Positions 9,501-17,039 of a DNA stretch of 64,000 nucleotides are shown one piece after another. This stretch comes from Rhizobacter terrae (GTDB lineage: Bacteria > Pseudomonadota > Gammaproteobacteria > Burkholderiales > Burkholderiaceae_C): the NCBI RefSeq assembly GCF_003852895.1, contig NZ_QUSW01000004.1:62001-126000 (forward strand), given 5' to 3'. A program made the translations under genes and the position numbers. Below the pieces are notes generated by a model. It did no database searches. It had not been told where the DNA came from and saw nothing but the letters and a program-made list of their open reading frames with translations. Every line of letters begins with the position of its first letter. Within the stretch, counting starts at the first letter, position 1.

Positions 9501-9729
9501 GCATCGCGGCCGCGTGGCGAAGTCGCGCATCACCGACTTCCTGCGCGCACAGATCGCCGCGCCCGAGACCGCCGCCGTGGTGGCCGAGATCTTCGCGCGG
9601 CAGGTGGTCACCGCCAGCCTCACCGACAAGCCGCAGTACGTGGCGGGGCTGCGCGACATCGCGGCGCGGCACCCGCAGATCGAGCTGCCCTTCCTGGCCT
9701 GGAAGGCCCCTGCCCTGCACAGCGCCTGA
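6538..9729 (+). CDS. Giant helical-repeat (HEAT/ARM-like) protein of the retron cassette
   Basis: A 1063-residue protein that starts at GTG 6538 behind GGGAGGGGA. The first 80 residues form a small alpha/beta head that I cannot assign with certainty (a WGR-like fold is possible). Most of the rest is a long succession of amphipathic helix pairs, for example around residues 160-220 (LVPRLVELL, DLCLAVAIGRLGD), 370-400, 630-800 and 830-950, typical of HEAT or armadillo solenoids used as protein or nucleic-acid scaffolds. No nuclease or ATPase motif is evident. Its stop is 6 bases before the SWIM gene and the RT lies downstream. As I recall the retron literature, an ARM-repeat protein plus a winged-helix/SWIM protein defines retron type XIII. 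Role inferred from context. Confidence 0.8.
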   Translation: MKKIASAVLVRQLPRERTCTVELIELDLPARTGADPAARCIVTVRQELQESSLTATPCLQAEAERRMRDFIRRRLAAGERLMRHEGLAGLDALTPQARITAPTPASTPQPVPTPITALVARFQPARWKLESAERRARAAWRVAECSDASSPASPAQQALRSLVPRLVELLDSGNDLLDLCLAVAIGRLGDPGATEAMQALSQRGRSPATCRAARQAWLMLLTPEAREAHADTLLPSWEAELESEKSGVDLVDQIDAGLEARSSDWASLLLDWYDIAFVRPGPRAVLLRLLKALPLEVGTFQGVRYVYKAAEMRRDAQVVGLLHARFENTTAMQGASGSRDYRSPKTGGWLKRATGGARSPARAFGGRTRDYLRLRGWRTVRRLAALSHPHAPELAVDMLLGLVDDEQPPPREEQRWEYIDRQYQRSSRLHHRGAGWMLLPKLLLANMPDLHTSARAKRWWTLQPLDASRPMPERTEALRAMWDAHPEALLRLAMESRSALVNAVAARALQDHANFVREQDAAVLEVLLQRPYAPTAALGFDAARAHVEDTTDTAVQVPWLKLMSASTHAAARDYALLHIAGDPASFARHADLVVALLFSVHERARKQGHGLALLAAPDSLLNELLDAMLAADAADPGLAEGAALAEQLLQGPLQQAAASWQGLGSLLPLLDHPAVPVLRLAVSWLLMHPAGVALVPPVLLTRLLGAEDADRRACGARILAALSDDVLRQQVELLCTLALSGHAGVRAAIAPALLRLALADEQVGRAVASRLHDGLFQTEAGEGQHDDILRWLTADLQAYAPARDASGTWRALQARSGGAQRYGAWALASLAITDFSLRQLATLARHADAGVRQWSMQAIDQTLSAAPTPKQSADLLPLADAAFDDTRAYTQQLFGERLPDDSLDVELLIAWVDHPQAWVQALGRSRLVRRMSAADASLCLTRLSQHPGTQVQLFVTQWLLELPSDDAPRLAQQLRALTPYFLTVLSQVHRGRVAKSRITDFLRAQIAAPETAAVVAEIFARQVVTASLTDKPQYVAGLRDIAARHPQIELPFLAWKAPALHSA

Positions 9730-9735
9730 CCCACC

Positions 9736-11424
9736 ATGCAATTCCGCTACAAGTACTACGGCAGCACCTCGGTGGACGACACGGCCGCCTCGCAGGCCTT
9801 CAGCTTCGCGCCCGACACGCTGCGTCCGCCCACGTATTTCGACGGCCTGCTGCGCCGCGATTCGCATGCGCACCTCATGTTCCGCGAAGCACTGTCGGCC
9901 CTGCACTCGGTGGTGGTGAGCGACCTGCGCTACCGCGGCCGCGACCAGACCGCCTACAAGCAGTGGCTGGAGGCCAACGAGAGCAGCCTGCTCGCGCAGT
10001 TCATGGCCCAGGCGCAGGCGCTCAAGGCCAAGGCCGGCGAGATCACCTCCGAGCTGAAGAAGCTGCGCGAGAAGAAATCCTCGGTGCTGGAGCCCTTCTA
10101 CCTGGCACGTCGCAAGTACTTCGAGTGGCTGTACCAGGCCAACCGCGATGCGTGGTTCGTGCTCGACCCCGTCATCACCGTGCACCCGGACCGACTTCTG
10201 TTCGAGGCCTTCAGCCAGGACGAATCCAGCTACTGCGCGGTGAGCGTCAGGCACGACGTGTTCGACCGCACTGGCGAGATGGCCTGCGGCACGACCAACA
10301 TCGACTACTCGGCGAGCCTGTACGACGAGTTCCAGAAGATCCGCGACTACAAGGCCACGAGCTTCAAGGTGGATCCGTCGGGCTTCACGGTGGCCACCGG
10401 TGACGACCCGGCCTTCCACGAAGAGAAGATCGACCTGCCCGACAGCTGGGTGCGCGGCTTCCTGCAGGTGTCCAGCGCGATGACGCTGCCCGCCACGGTG
10501 GTGGAGCTGCACCCGATGGACCTGCACAACCTGTGCAGCGCCTTGCGCCAGCGCAAGGAACGCGCCGGGCCGCGCTCGCTGCGCTTCGAGCTGCAGCCCG
10601 GCCAGCCGGCGCGCATCGTGCTGGAGCCGTGGCAGCTGGAGCTGACCGCGCGGCGCAGCGCCATCGTCGGCACGCCGCTGACCGAGCCGCGCACGGTGCG
10701 GCTGTGGGGCCGCCGGCGGCTGCTCACCCTTGAACGCCTCATCGCACTGGCCACCCGCGTGCGCGTGCACCTGCTGGGCTCGGGCATGCCCAGCTTTTGG
10801 GTGGTGGAGATGGGCGACGTCACCGTCACCCTGGGCCTGTCCGGCTGGACGGCCAACGACTGGTCCGCGGCCGGCCGCTTCGACCTGCTGCAGGCGCGGC
10901 ATGACGTGAGCGATGCGACCAAGCGCGGCGTGGCGCAGGCCTTGCAATCCACCTGGCTTGCCACGCCGGCCGAGCTTGCCTCGCGCACCGGCCTGCCGCA
11001 GGCCGACGTGGATGCCGCGATGACGCTGTGGGTGCAGGCCGGCCGCGCGGTGTTCGACCTGCCCACCGGCCGCTACGCCTGGCGCGAGCTGTCGCGCGAG
11101 CCGCTGCCGCTGGACACGCTGCGCTTCGCGAGTCCTGAGGAGGAACAGGCGCTGGCGCTCATCCATGCCCGCGGCGTCCGGTTGAAGGACATCGTGCCGC
11201 AAGGCGAGCGCATCCGCATCAGCGGTACGGTGAAGGACCGTGGCCGCGAGCATGAGCCCGTGCTCGTGCTCAATGCCGATCAGCAGCTGCAGGACGGGCA
11301 ATGCAGCTGCAACTTCTTCAGCCAGAACCGCCTGCGTCGCGGCCCCTGCGCCCACATGCTGGCGCTGCGGCAACTGGCACAGCCCCAGCTGGCAGAACAA
11401 CAACAAGTCCGGGAGGCCGCATGA
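9736..11424 (+). CDS. SWIM zinc-finger protein of the retron cassette
   Basis: A 562-residue protein. The C-terminus carries a SWIM zinc finger with C523, C525, C538 and H540 (CSC...CAH, spacing CxCx12CxH), a metal-binding module that contacts nucleic acid or protein. The middle (about residues 390-470) has a helix-turn-helix-like stretch (LASRTGLPQADVDAAMTLW) compatible with a winged helix. The N-terminal half is mixed alpha/beta with a charged coiled coil near residues 95-118. This matches the WHSWIM component described, as I recall it, for type XIII retrons. It starts 6 bases after the helical-repeat gene and ends 20 bases before the retron RNA, so all parts are probably coexpressed. Confidence 0.85.
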   Translation: MQFRYKYYGSTSVDDTAASQAFSFAPDTLRPPTYFDGLLRRDSHAHLMFREALSALHSVVVSDLRYRGRDQTAYKQWLEANESSLLAQFMAQAQALKAKAGEITSELKKLREKKSSVLEPFYLARRKYFEWLYQANRDAWFVLDPVITVHPDRLLFEAFSQDESSYCAVSVRHDVFDRTGEMACGTTNIDYSASLYDEFQKIRDYKATSFKVDPSGFTVATGDDPAFHEEKIDLPDSWVRGFLQVSSAMTLPATVVELHPMDLHNLCSALRQRKERAGPRSLRFELQPGQPARIVLEPWQLELTARRSAIVGTPLTEPRTVRLWGRRRLLTLERLIALATRVRVHLLGSGMPSFWVVEMGDVTVTLGLSGWTANDWSAAGRFDLLQARHDVSDATKRGVAQALQSTWLATPAELASRTGLPQADVDAAMTLWVQAGRAVFDLPTGRYAWRELSREPLPLDTLRFASPEEEQALALIHARGVRLKDIVPQGERIRISGTVKDRGREHEPVLVLNADQQLQDGQCSCNFFSQNRLRRGPCAHMLALRQLAQPQLAEQQQVREAA

Positions 11425-11443
11425 CGAAAGCTGCGGTTACACT

Positions 11444-11683
11444 GAATTCGAGTGCAGCGCGTTGGCTCTTGCAATCCGGGCGGTGTTTCGCCGCCCTTGT
11501 TGACTGCCGTTCTACGCGCCACGGGTGCCGTCTTCACTGTGCCGGGCTGCCACCCATCGCGCAATGCCGATGTGGCTCGCTTCGAGCGCATTGGCGCGAT
11601 GGGTGGCGCCCGGCGTCGAGTGGACAGCCCCCGTCCCTCAAGCCTTTCAGGCTCTTCGATGAGAAGCGCGCTGCACTCGATTC
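11444..11683 (+). ncRNA. Retron msr-msd RNA
   Basis: The parts of a retron RNA are visible in order. The a1 repeat TCGAGTGCAGCGCG (11448-11461) is perfectly complementary to a2 at 11667-11680, extended by GAA/TTC outside and a G-U and A-U pair inside. Next comes a candidate branching guanosine (G11464 or G11465). An msr hairpin GGGCGG-TGTTTCG-CCGCCC (11478-11496) has a loop very like that of retron Ec86 as I remember it. A long msd hairpin has arms 11541-11567 and 11588-11614 (7+13+6 bp, single-base bulges at 11548 and 11594) and an inner 5-bp stem 11575-11587. A TACACT box at 11438-11443 could be its -10. The RNA fills most of the 360-base gap before the RT gene. Confidence 0.9.
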
Positions 11684-11784
11684 CTTCCCTCACCTGAGCC
11701 GACCTGCTGCTGGGAGCGTTGCATGAGCGCCGCGCGGCCGCCCGAAGGCGCTCGCACCGCAGCCCGCAGGGCGGAGGTCTCCCA

Positions 11785-13689
11785 ATGAGCGAACGCGTAC
11801 CGACCCGGGCGGAACTGCTTGCGCGCATTGCGCTGAGCAGCAAGGACGCGGTCGTCCTCTCCGAGATGCAGCGGCTGGGCTTCTGGCCCCAGAACGCCAC
11901 GCAGCCGACCATCGAGGCCGCGCTCATCGAGCGCGAGGTCGAACTCCAGAAAGCGCTGAGCGAGCTGCAGGACGAGCTGCGCGTCAAGGGCGATCCGCAA
12001 GCCGCCTTGCAGGCCATGCGCAAGGAACGCATGGCCCGTGCACGCGAGCAGCGCGAAGCCAACGCCCAGGCGCGCGAACGGCAGCGCCACGAGCGCGCCA
12101 TGCGCTGGCACGAAGCGCGCAAGACCGAGGCGGGCTACCTGGGCGACGGCGTGTCCGGCGGCTTGCAGGTGGATGCCGAAGCGGCAGCCGTCAAGGCGCG
12201 GCTCCAATCGCGCAACCTGCCCGCATTGAGCACGCCGCTCGAACTCGCGCAGGCCATGGGCCTCACCCTGCCCGAGCTGAAGTTCCTGTGCTTCCACCGC
12301 GAAGTGGCGCGCACCACGCACTACCGCCGCTTCAGCCTGCCCAAGAAGACCGGCGGCGTGCGCACCATCTCCGCCCCCATGCCGCGGCTCAAGCGCGCGC
12401 AGTACTGGGTGCTGGACAACCTGCTCGCCAAGGTGCCCTGCCACGACGCGGCGCACGGCTTCCTGCCGGGACGCAGCATCGTCACCAACGCCGCACCGCA
12501 TTGCGCGAAGGCCGTGGTCATCAACCTCGACCTGAAGGACTTCTTCCCGAGCATCCATTTCCCGCGCATCAAGGGCGTGTTCCAGGGGCTGGGCTACGGC
12601 GAATCGGTGGCCAGCCTGCTGGCCCTGCTGTGCAGCGAAAACGCCTGCGACGAGCTGGAGGTGGATGGCGAGCGCTTCTTCGTCGGCGGCAAGGGCCGCG
12701 ACCGCGTGCTGCCGCAAGGCGCGCCGACGAGCCCGATGCTCACCAACATCCTGTGCCGCAAGCTCGACCGCCGGCTGCAAGGCCTGGCGAGCAAGCTCGG
12801 CTTCGCCTACACGCGCTACGCGGACGACCTCACCTTCTCGGCGCCTGCCGAAAGCGCCGACAAGGTCGGCCGCCTGCTGCGCCAGGTGCACCACGTGCTG
12901 CACGACGAAGGCTTCACCCCGCATCCGGACAAGCAGCGCGTGATGCGCCGCGGCGCCCGGCAGGAGGTGACGGGCGTGGTCGTGAACGCCAAGCCTTCGG
13001 TCTCGCGCGAGGAGCGACGCAAGCTGCGCGCCGCCTTGCACCGCGCTGGCCAACAAGGTGTGGAGGCCGCGACCTGGCAAGGCCATGCGGCCACGCGCGA
13101 TGTGCTGGTGGGCTACGCACGCTTCGTGAAGATGGTGGACGCCCGCCAGGGCCAGCCGCTGTTGCAGCAGGCATTGGCGTTGCCGGGCGCGAACGCTTCG
13201 TTGGCCGCCGGCAAGCCGGACGTCTTCCGCATCCAGGCCGCCAAGGGCGAAGCGCCTGCGCGCAAGCAGGGCGCCTGGTGGCAACCCGCACCGTCGCCTG
13301 AACCGCAACTCGCGTTGACGGCGATGCAGATCAAGACGGCGCGCCAGGAGCGGCTCAACGCCGAACGTGCCGCGCGCAACGAGGCCAAGCGCCAGGAACA
13401 GATTGCCCGAGGCGAAGCTCCCGCGCCGCGCAGGCCGCAGCCATCCGCCGAGGCCATGGCGTCGGCGGCCCAGATGACCGGCGCCGTGCACAAGCCCATC
13501 GCCTGGTGGCGCTATGCCATCCAGCTCGTCATCGTCATCCGCCTGGCCGTGGGCCTCAAGAGCCCGCTGGTGTTCATGCTGGGCATGCTGTGGGTGGGCT
13601 ATGCGGTGATGACGCGGCAGCTGGGTTGGTGGCGCTTTGCGATCGCCATCCTCGGCATCGCCATCCTGGGCAGTGTGCTGAACGTCTGA
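11785..13689 (+). CDS. Retron reverse transcriptase with C-terminal membrane segments
   Basis: A 634-residue reverse transcriptase. ATG 11785 is selected for GGAGG 7 bases upstream; the frame is open 66 bases earlier. Catalytic residues are in YADD (345-348), the partner Asp is in NLDLKDFFPS, and the retron hallmarks NAxxH (NAAPH, 235-239) and VTG (EVTGVVVN, about 394-401) are both present. An extra N-terminal region of about 100 residues is strongly charged and coiled-coil (residues 45-115). After the RT core a basic helical stretch leads to two or three membrane segments (about residues 570-634), an unusual ending for a retron RT. It should copy the msd of the RNA immediately upstream into msDNA. 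Confidence 0.95.
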   Translation: MSERVPTRAELLARIALSSKDAVVLSEMQRLGFWPQNATQPTIEAALIEREVELQKALSELQDELRVKGDPQAALQAMRKERMARAREQREANAQARERQRHERAMRWHEARKTEAGYLGDGVSGGLQVDAEAAAVKARLQSRNLPALSTPLELAQAMGLTLPELKFLCFHREVARTTHYRRFSLPKKTGGVRTISAPMPRLKRAQYWVLDNLLAKVPCHDAAHGFLPGRSIVTNAAPHCAKAVVINLDLKDFFPSIHFPRIKGVFQGLGYGESVASLLALLCSENACDELEVDGERFFVGGKGRDRVLPQGAPTSPMLTNILCRKLDRRLQGLASKLGFAYTRYADDLTFSAPAESADKVGRLLRQVHHVLHDEGFTPHPDKQRVMRRGARQEVTGVVVNAKPSVSREERRKLRAALHRAGQQGVEAATWQGHAATRDVLVGYARFVKMVDARQGQPLLQQALALPGANASLAAGKPDVFRIQAAKGEAPARKQGAWWQPAPSPEPQLALTAMQIKTARQERLNAERAARNEAKRQEQIARGEAPAPRRPQPSAEAMASAAQMTGAVHKPIAWWRYAIQLVIVIRLAVGLKSPLVFMLGMLWVGYAVMTRQLGWWRFAIAILGIAILGSVLNV

Positions 13690-13695
13690 GCACAG

Positions 13696-13720
13696 CCCCG
13701 AACGGCCCGTCCGTTCGGGG
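13696..13720 (+). terminator. Hairpin after the retron reverse transcriptase
   Basis: CCCCGAACGG and CCGTTCGGGG form a perfect 10-bp stem with a 5-base loop, 7 bases after the RT stop codon. There is no U-tract (CGCACCCCCC follows), so it is a probable but not classical terminator closing the retron cassette. Confidence 0.55.
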
Positions 13721-13811
13721 CGCACCCCCCGGCCACTGGACATTCGTCCGATGTTCGGCGAGACCACCTTCCCGGACAGTGGAGCCTTCTCCACCAACCG
13801 GAAGCACTCCC

Positions 13812-14573
13812 ATGACACCGAACCGCCTCCTCCAAGCCCTCACGGCATCGCTGGCCCTGTCGGCTGTATCGCTCGCCCACAGCGCGGACGCCCGGCCCAA
13901 CGTCGTGATCGTCCACGGCGCCTTTGCCGACGGCTCCGACTGGGCCAAGGTCATCCCGCTGCTGCAGGCCAAGGGCCTGCACGTCACCGCCGTGCAGAAC
14001 CCGCTGACCTCGCTGGAGGACGACGTCGCCGCCACCAAGCGGGCCATCGACGCGCAGCCGGGCAAGGTGGTGCTGGTCGGCCACTCCTGGGGCGGCACCG
14101 TGATCACCGAAGCCGGCACCAGCGACAAGGTCTCGGCGCTGGTCTACGTCGCGGCCTTCGCGCCCGATGTCGGACAGGCCGTCGGTGAACTCGGCAAGCC
14201 CTACGCGCCGCCCCCGGGGCTGGCCTTCCTCAAGGCCGATGCATCGGGCTTCCTCAGCCTGACGCAGGAAGGCATGAGCAAGCATTTCGCGCAGGACCTG
14301 CCAGCGTCCCAGACGGCGGTGATGTTCGCGACGCAGGGGCCGATCCATTCGAAGGCCTTCGAGCAGAAGGTGAGCGTGGCCGCGTGGAAGACCAAGCCCA
14401 ACTGGTACATCGTCGCGACCGATGACCACATGATCCAGCCGGCCCAGCAGCGCGACATGGCCAAGCGCATCGGCGCGCACGTCACGCAGCTCAAGACCAG
14501 CCATGTGCCGCAGCAGGTGCAGCCGGCGAAGGTGGCAGCCGCCATCCTTGAAGCCGTGAACCAGACGCGGTAA
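13812..14573 (+). CDS. Secreted alpha/beta hydrolase, copy 1
   Basis: A 253-residue alpha/beta hydrolase of the salicylate-esterase/EstC-like group. ATG 13812 begins a signal peptide (hydrophobic core about residues 8-22, cleavage near SADA). The core starts NVVIVHGAFADGSDW (oxyanion-hole HGxF), the nucleophile elbow is GHSWGG, and a late Asp and His (ATDDH, TSHVPQQ) complete a catalytic triad. The gene at 18390 encodes a close paralogue, with about 60% identity in the first half by eye. Substrate unknown. The LuxR-type regulator gene follows 57 bases later on the same strand. Confidence 0.88.
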   Translation: MTPNRLLQALTASLALSAVSLAHSADARPNVVIVHGAFADGSDWAKVIPLLQAKGLHVTAVQNPLTSLEDDVAATKRAIDAQPGKVVLVGHSWGGTVITEAGTSDKVSALVYVAAFAPDVGQAVGELGKPYAPPPGLAFLKADASGFLSLTQEGMSKHFAQDLPASQTAVMFATQGPIHSKAFEQKVSVAAWKTKPNWYIVATDDHMIQPAQQRDMAKRIGAHVTQLKTSHVPQQVQPAKVAAAILEAVNQTR

Positions 14574-14630
14574 GGTCCGCGCCGTCCGCATCCCGCCATC
14601 GCCGTTCGCCTTTCGCCTTTCGCAGCCTCC

Positions 14631-16088
14631 ATGGACCGCTCCGTCTCCCATGTCCCCGTCCTCGACGTGATCGGCGCCCTGGCGTTCGTCGGCGACCTCA
14701 GCATGGGGCAGCCGGTGGACCATTCCCTGCGGACGGCCTGGCTGGCCTGCCAGCTCGCCGCGGCGGCCGGCGGTGATGCCTCCACCGGCAGCAGCGCGGC
14801 CACGGTCGCGCTGCTGCGCTGGTCGGGCTGCACCGCCAACGCACCGGAGTTCTCCGAACTGCTGGGCGACGACGTGCAGGGCCGCCGGGTGATGCTGGCG
14901 GAAACCTCGGCGGCGGAGGCAGCGCGATTCGCCGGCACCGTCACGCAGATGACCCGCATCCACTGCGAGGTGTCCGGCGACATCGCGCGCACGCTGGACC
15001 TCTCGACCGAGGTCGAGACCTCGCTGCGCTGCATCTTCGAGAACCACGACGGCACCGGCCAGCCGAGAGGCCTGCCGGCCGAACTCATCCCCCACGAAGT
15101 CTTCTTCGTGAGCCTCGCGGGCGACCTCGAAATCCTGTCGCGCACCTACGGCTTCAACGACGCGCTGCGCTACATCGCCGAGCGGGCCGACCGCCGCTAC
15201 CCGGCATCACTGGTGAAGGCCGCCACCATCCAGGCCGCGCAGTGGATGGACGCGCTGGACCAGGGTGCCGCCTCGCTGGGCGCACTCGGGCAGGTCATTC
15301 CCCGGTCGGACCAGCCGGCGCCGCTCGAACTGCTCGCCGACGTCATCGACCTCAAGGTGCCATGGATGGCCGGCCTGTCACGCCGTGTCGCGTCCACCGC
15401 CCTGCACTGCGCGCAGGTGCTTGGCCTGGACGATTTGCAGCAGCATCGCGTCTACCGGGCGGGGCTGATCCACGGCATCGGCCGTGCATCCGTGCCGAAC
15501 TCGGTGTGGGAATCGCCGGGCAAGGCCAGCGAGGCCGACACGGAGCGGCTGCGCCTGGTGCCGTACTGGACCGACCGCGCCGCACGCCGCATCGACGCGC
15601 TGAAGGAAGAAGCCGGGCTGGCGTCGTTCATCGAGGAGCGGCTGGATGGCTCAGGCGGCTTCCGTGGCGTGTCTGCATCGGCCATCGGCATCGAGGCGCG
15701 CGTGCTCGCCGCGGCGCTTCGATGGGTGTGGCTGCAGACTGAGCGGCCTGCGGCTGCGGCCCTGAGCGCCGATGAGTCCATGGCCCGTTTGCGGCAGGAA
15801 GCGCAAGCCGGTGCATTCGATGCCAGCGTGGTCGCCGCGCTGGCTGGTGAGGCGGCCGCAACGGTTCCCGCGCGGCAGGCCGAAGAGACGACATCGGGCC
15901 TGCTCACCCAACGCGAACTGGAAGTCCTGCGCCGCATCGGTGGCGGCGAGAGCAACAAGGAAGCGGCGCGCACGCTGGGCATCAGCCCGAGCACGGTGCG
16001 CGCCCACCTGGAAAGCATCTTCCGCAAGCTGGAGTGCACCACGCGTGCCGCGGCGACGCTGAAGGCCTTCACGCTCGGGCTGCTGTGA
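14631..16088 (+). CDS. Tandem degenerate HD-GYP domains fused to a LuxR DNA-binding domain
   Basis: A 485-residue regulator. Residues about 25-190 look like a first HD-GYP-type domain (DHSLRTAW, then ENHDGTGQPRG). Residues about 215-370 look like a second (GLIHGIGRASVPNSVWESPG, then ERLDGSGGFRG). In the second copy HDIGK reads HGIGR and the HHE site reads FIEERLDG, so metal-binding residues are lost and c-di-GMP hydrolysis is doubtful. Residues about 420-485 are a clear LuxR/NarL helix-turn-helix (LTQRELEVLRRIGGGESNKE). There is no receiver domain. It may sense a ligand with its HD domains and control the neighbouring hydrolase genes. Its last 24 bases are duplicated at 18272-18295. Confidence 0.85.
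   Translation: MDRSVSHVPVLDVIGALAFVGDLSMGQPVDHSLRTAWLACQLAAAAGGDASTGSSAATVALLRWSGCTANAPEFSELLGDDVQGRRVMLAETSAAEAARFAGTVTQMTRIHCEVSGDIARTLDLSTEVETSLRCIFENHDGTGQPRGLPAELIPHEVFFVSLAGDLEILSRTYGFNDALRYIAERADRRYPASLVKAATIQAAQWMDALDQGAASLGALGQVIPRSDQPAPLELLADVIDLKVPWMAGLSRRVASTALHCAQVLGLDDLQQHRVYRAGLIHGIGRASVPNSVWESPGKASEADTERLRLVPYWTDRAARRIDALKEEAGLASFIEERLDGSGGFRGVSASAIGIEARVLAAALRWVWLQTERPAAAALSADESMARLRQEAQAGAFDASVVAALAGEAAATVPARQAEETTSGLLTQRELEVLRRIGGGESNKEAARTLGISPSTVRAHLESIFRKLECTTRAAATLKAFTLGLL
16065..16088 (+). repeat. Left direct repeat of the AT-rich island (att-like)
   Basis: GCCTTCACGCTCGGGCTGCT at 16065-16084 recurs exactly at 18272-18291. With the next four bases (GTGA against CTGA) the match is 23 of 24. 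This copy is the functional 3' end of the LuxR-type gene, so a mobile unit seems to have entered at the end of this gene and kept it intact. Confidence 0.7.
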
Positions 16089-16176
16089 ACCAAACCGTTT
16101 GTCTTTTTGCCGGGACCCGTTCACCAATCAAATAGCAACTCACGAGCCCCTCCAAATAATTTCAAAATAAAAACAT

Positions 16177-17037
16177 CTAAACGTGATATTTAGATGACAG
16201 GGTATGAAGCACGATGATCGCAAGAAAACTTGCGATAACCGGATTTATTTTCGCAAAGTATTCATCGGAGTCCGGCATAGAAATCGTCGTTATATTCCCT
16301 CTCCCATCACCAGTCCGCGAATGAAAAAAGCGGTTCCTAATAGTCTTCAGGAATTCAGGAATTTCCGAGAATTTGATTTCAACTTCTTGTGCAGCCTGAT
16401 CAACACTTGCAAATGATTTGAATTTTTCACAGGTCAAATCATAATAACTCGCCCCGTGTCCGCTCGAACAAGAAAATGATATTCTCTGAACAACCTGAAG
16501 CTTAATTGAATCTATAAACTTACCTTGCCCCAAGAATTTCTTGAACAACCCCAATTCCCCTTCCGCGTCCGCATGAAGAATCGCCTTTAAGTCTTTGAAC
16601 GTCCCGATGTAGTCAGTCTGAGTTGCAGCATAGAGCAACGGCACAGTATATGAAATTCTTTCCAAGATTCGATATAAAAAAACAAACGCGCTCGTATTCT
16701 TATCCTGAAATGCGTGCAAATGAAAATTCAGGAATTCCGAAAGAATTTCCTTATAGAATTCTCGATTATCGCCACGCGTAACCTTGACGAATCGCTCAAC
16801 GGTACCACCAAGAGAGTAACTGACCAAAAAATCCTTAAATGCGATCGCCGGGGTTCTATTCTGTACAGTTGCCGGCAACGACGAATAGTCCGTAACTTGT
16901 TTTGCTCGGATACTTCCTCGACAGACAGTCGCCGTCCCCAAAAGTAGGCGAACCAAGAGATACTGGTACGAGTTGTCGGCATTCTTAGGAAGCCTTCCCA
17001 AGCCGTCAAGAGCCGAGCCGGATATTTGGACCGCCAC
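16177..17037 (-). CDS. HEPN-domain protein, candidate ribonuclease effector
   Basis: A 286-residue, mostly helical protein starting at GTG 17037, two bases after the stop of the ParB-like gene. The diagnostic feature is RNRFFH at residues 234-239, the Rx4H motif of HEPN nucleases preceded by a helix (EIPEFLKTI) and followed by a hydrophobic helix near the end. This layout resembles the MAE_28990/MAE_18760-like HEPN families used in toxin and defence systems. It is the second gene of a two-gene operon inside an AT-rich island. No membrane segment. The RNase function is inferred from the motif; overall family membership is uncertain. Confidence 0.65.
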   Translation of the reverse strand: MAVQISGSALDGLGRLPKNADNSYQYLLVRLLLGTATVCRGSIRAKQVTDYSSLPATVQNRTPAIAFKDFLVSYSLGGTVERFVKVTRGDNREFYKEILSEFLNFHLHAFQDKNTSAFVFLYRILERISYTVPLLYAATQTDYIGTFKDLKAILHADAEGELGLFKKFLGQGKFIDSIKLQVVQRISFSCSSGHGASYYDLTCEKFKSFASVDQAAQEVEIKFSEIPEFLKTIRNRFFHSRTGDGRGNITTISMPDSDEYFAKINPVIASFLAIIVLHTLSSKYHV

Positions 17038-17039
17038 GC

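Noticed and set aside
8632-11406. Minus-strand open frame of 924 codons across the retron genes
   Set aside because: It is antisense to two genes with SWIM and repeat signatures. Such shadows are expected at high GC, and it has no start site or recognised motif.
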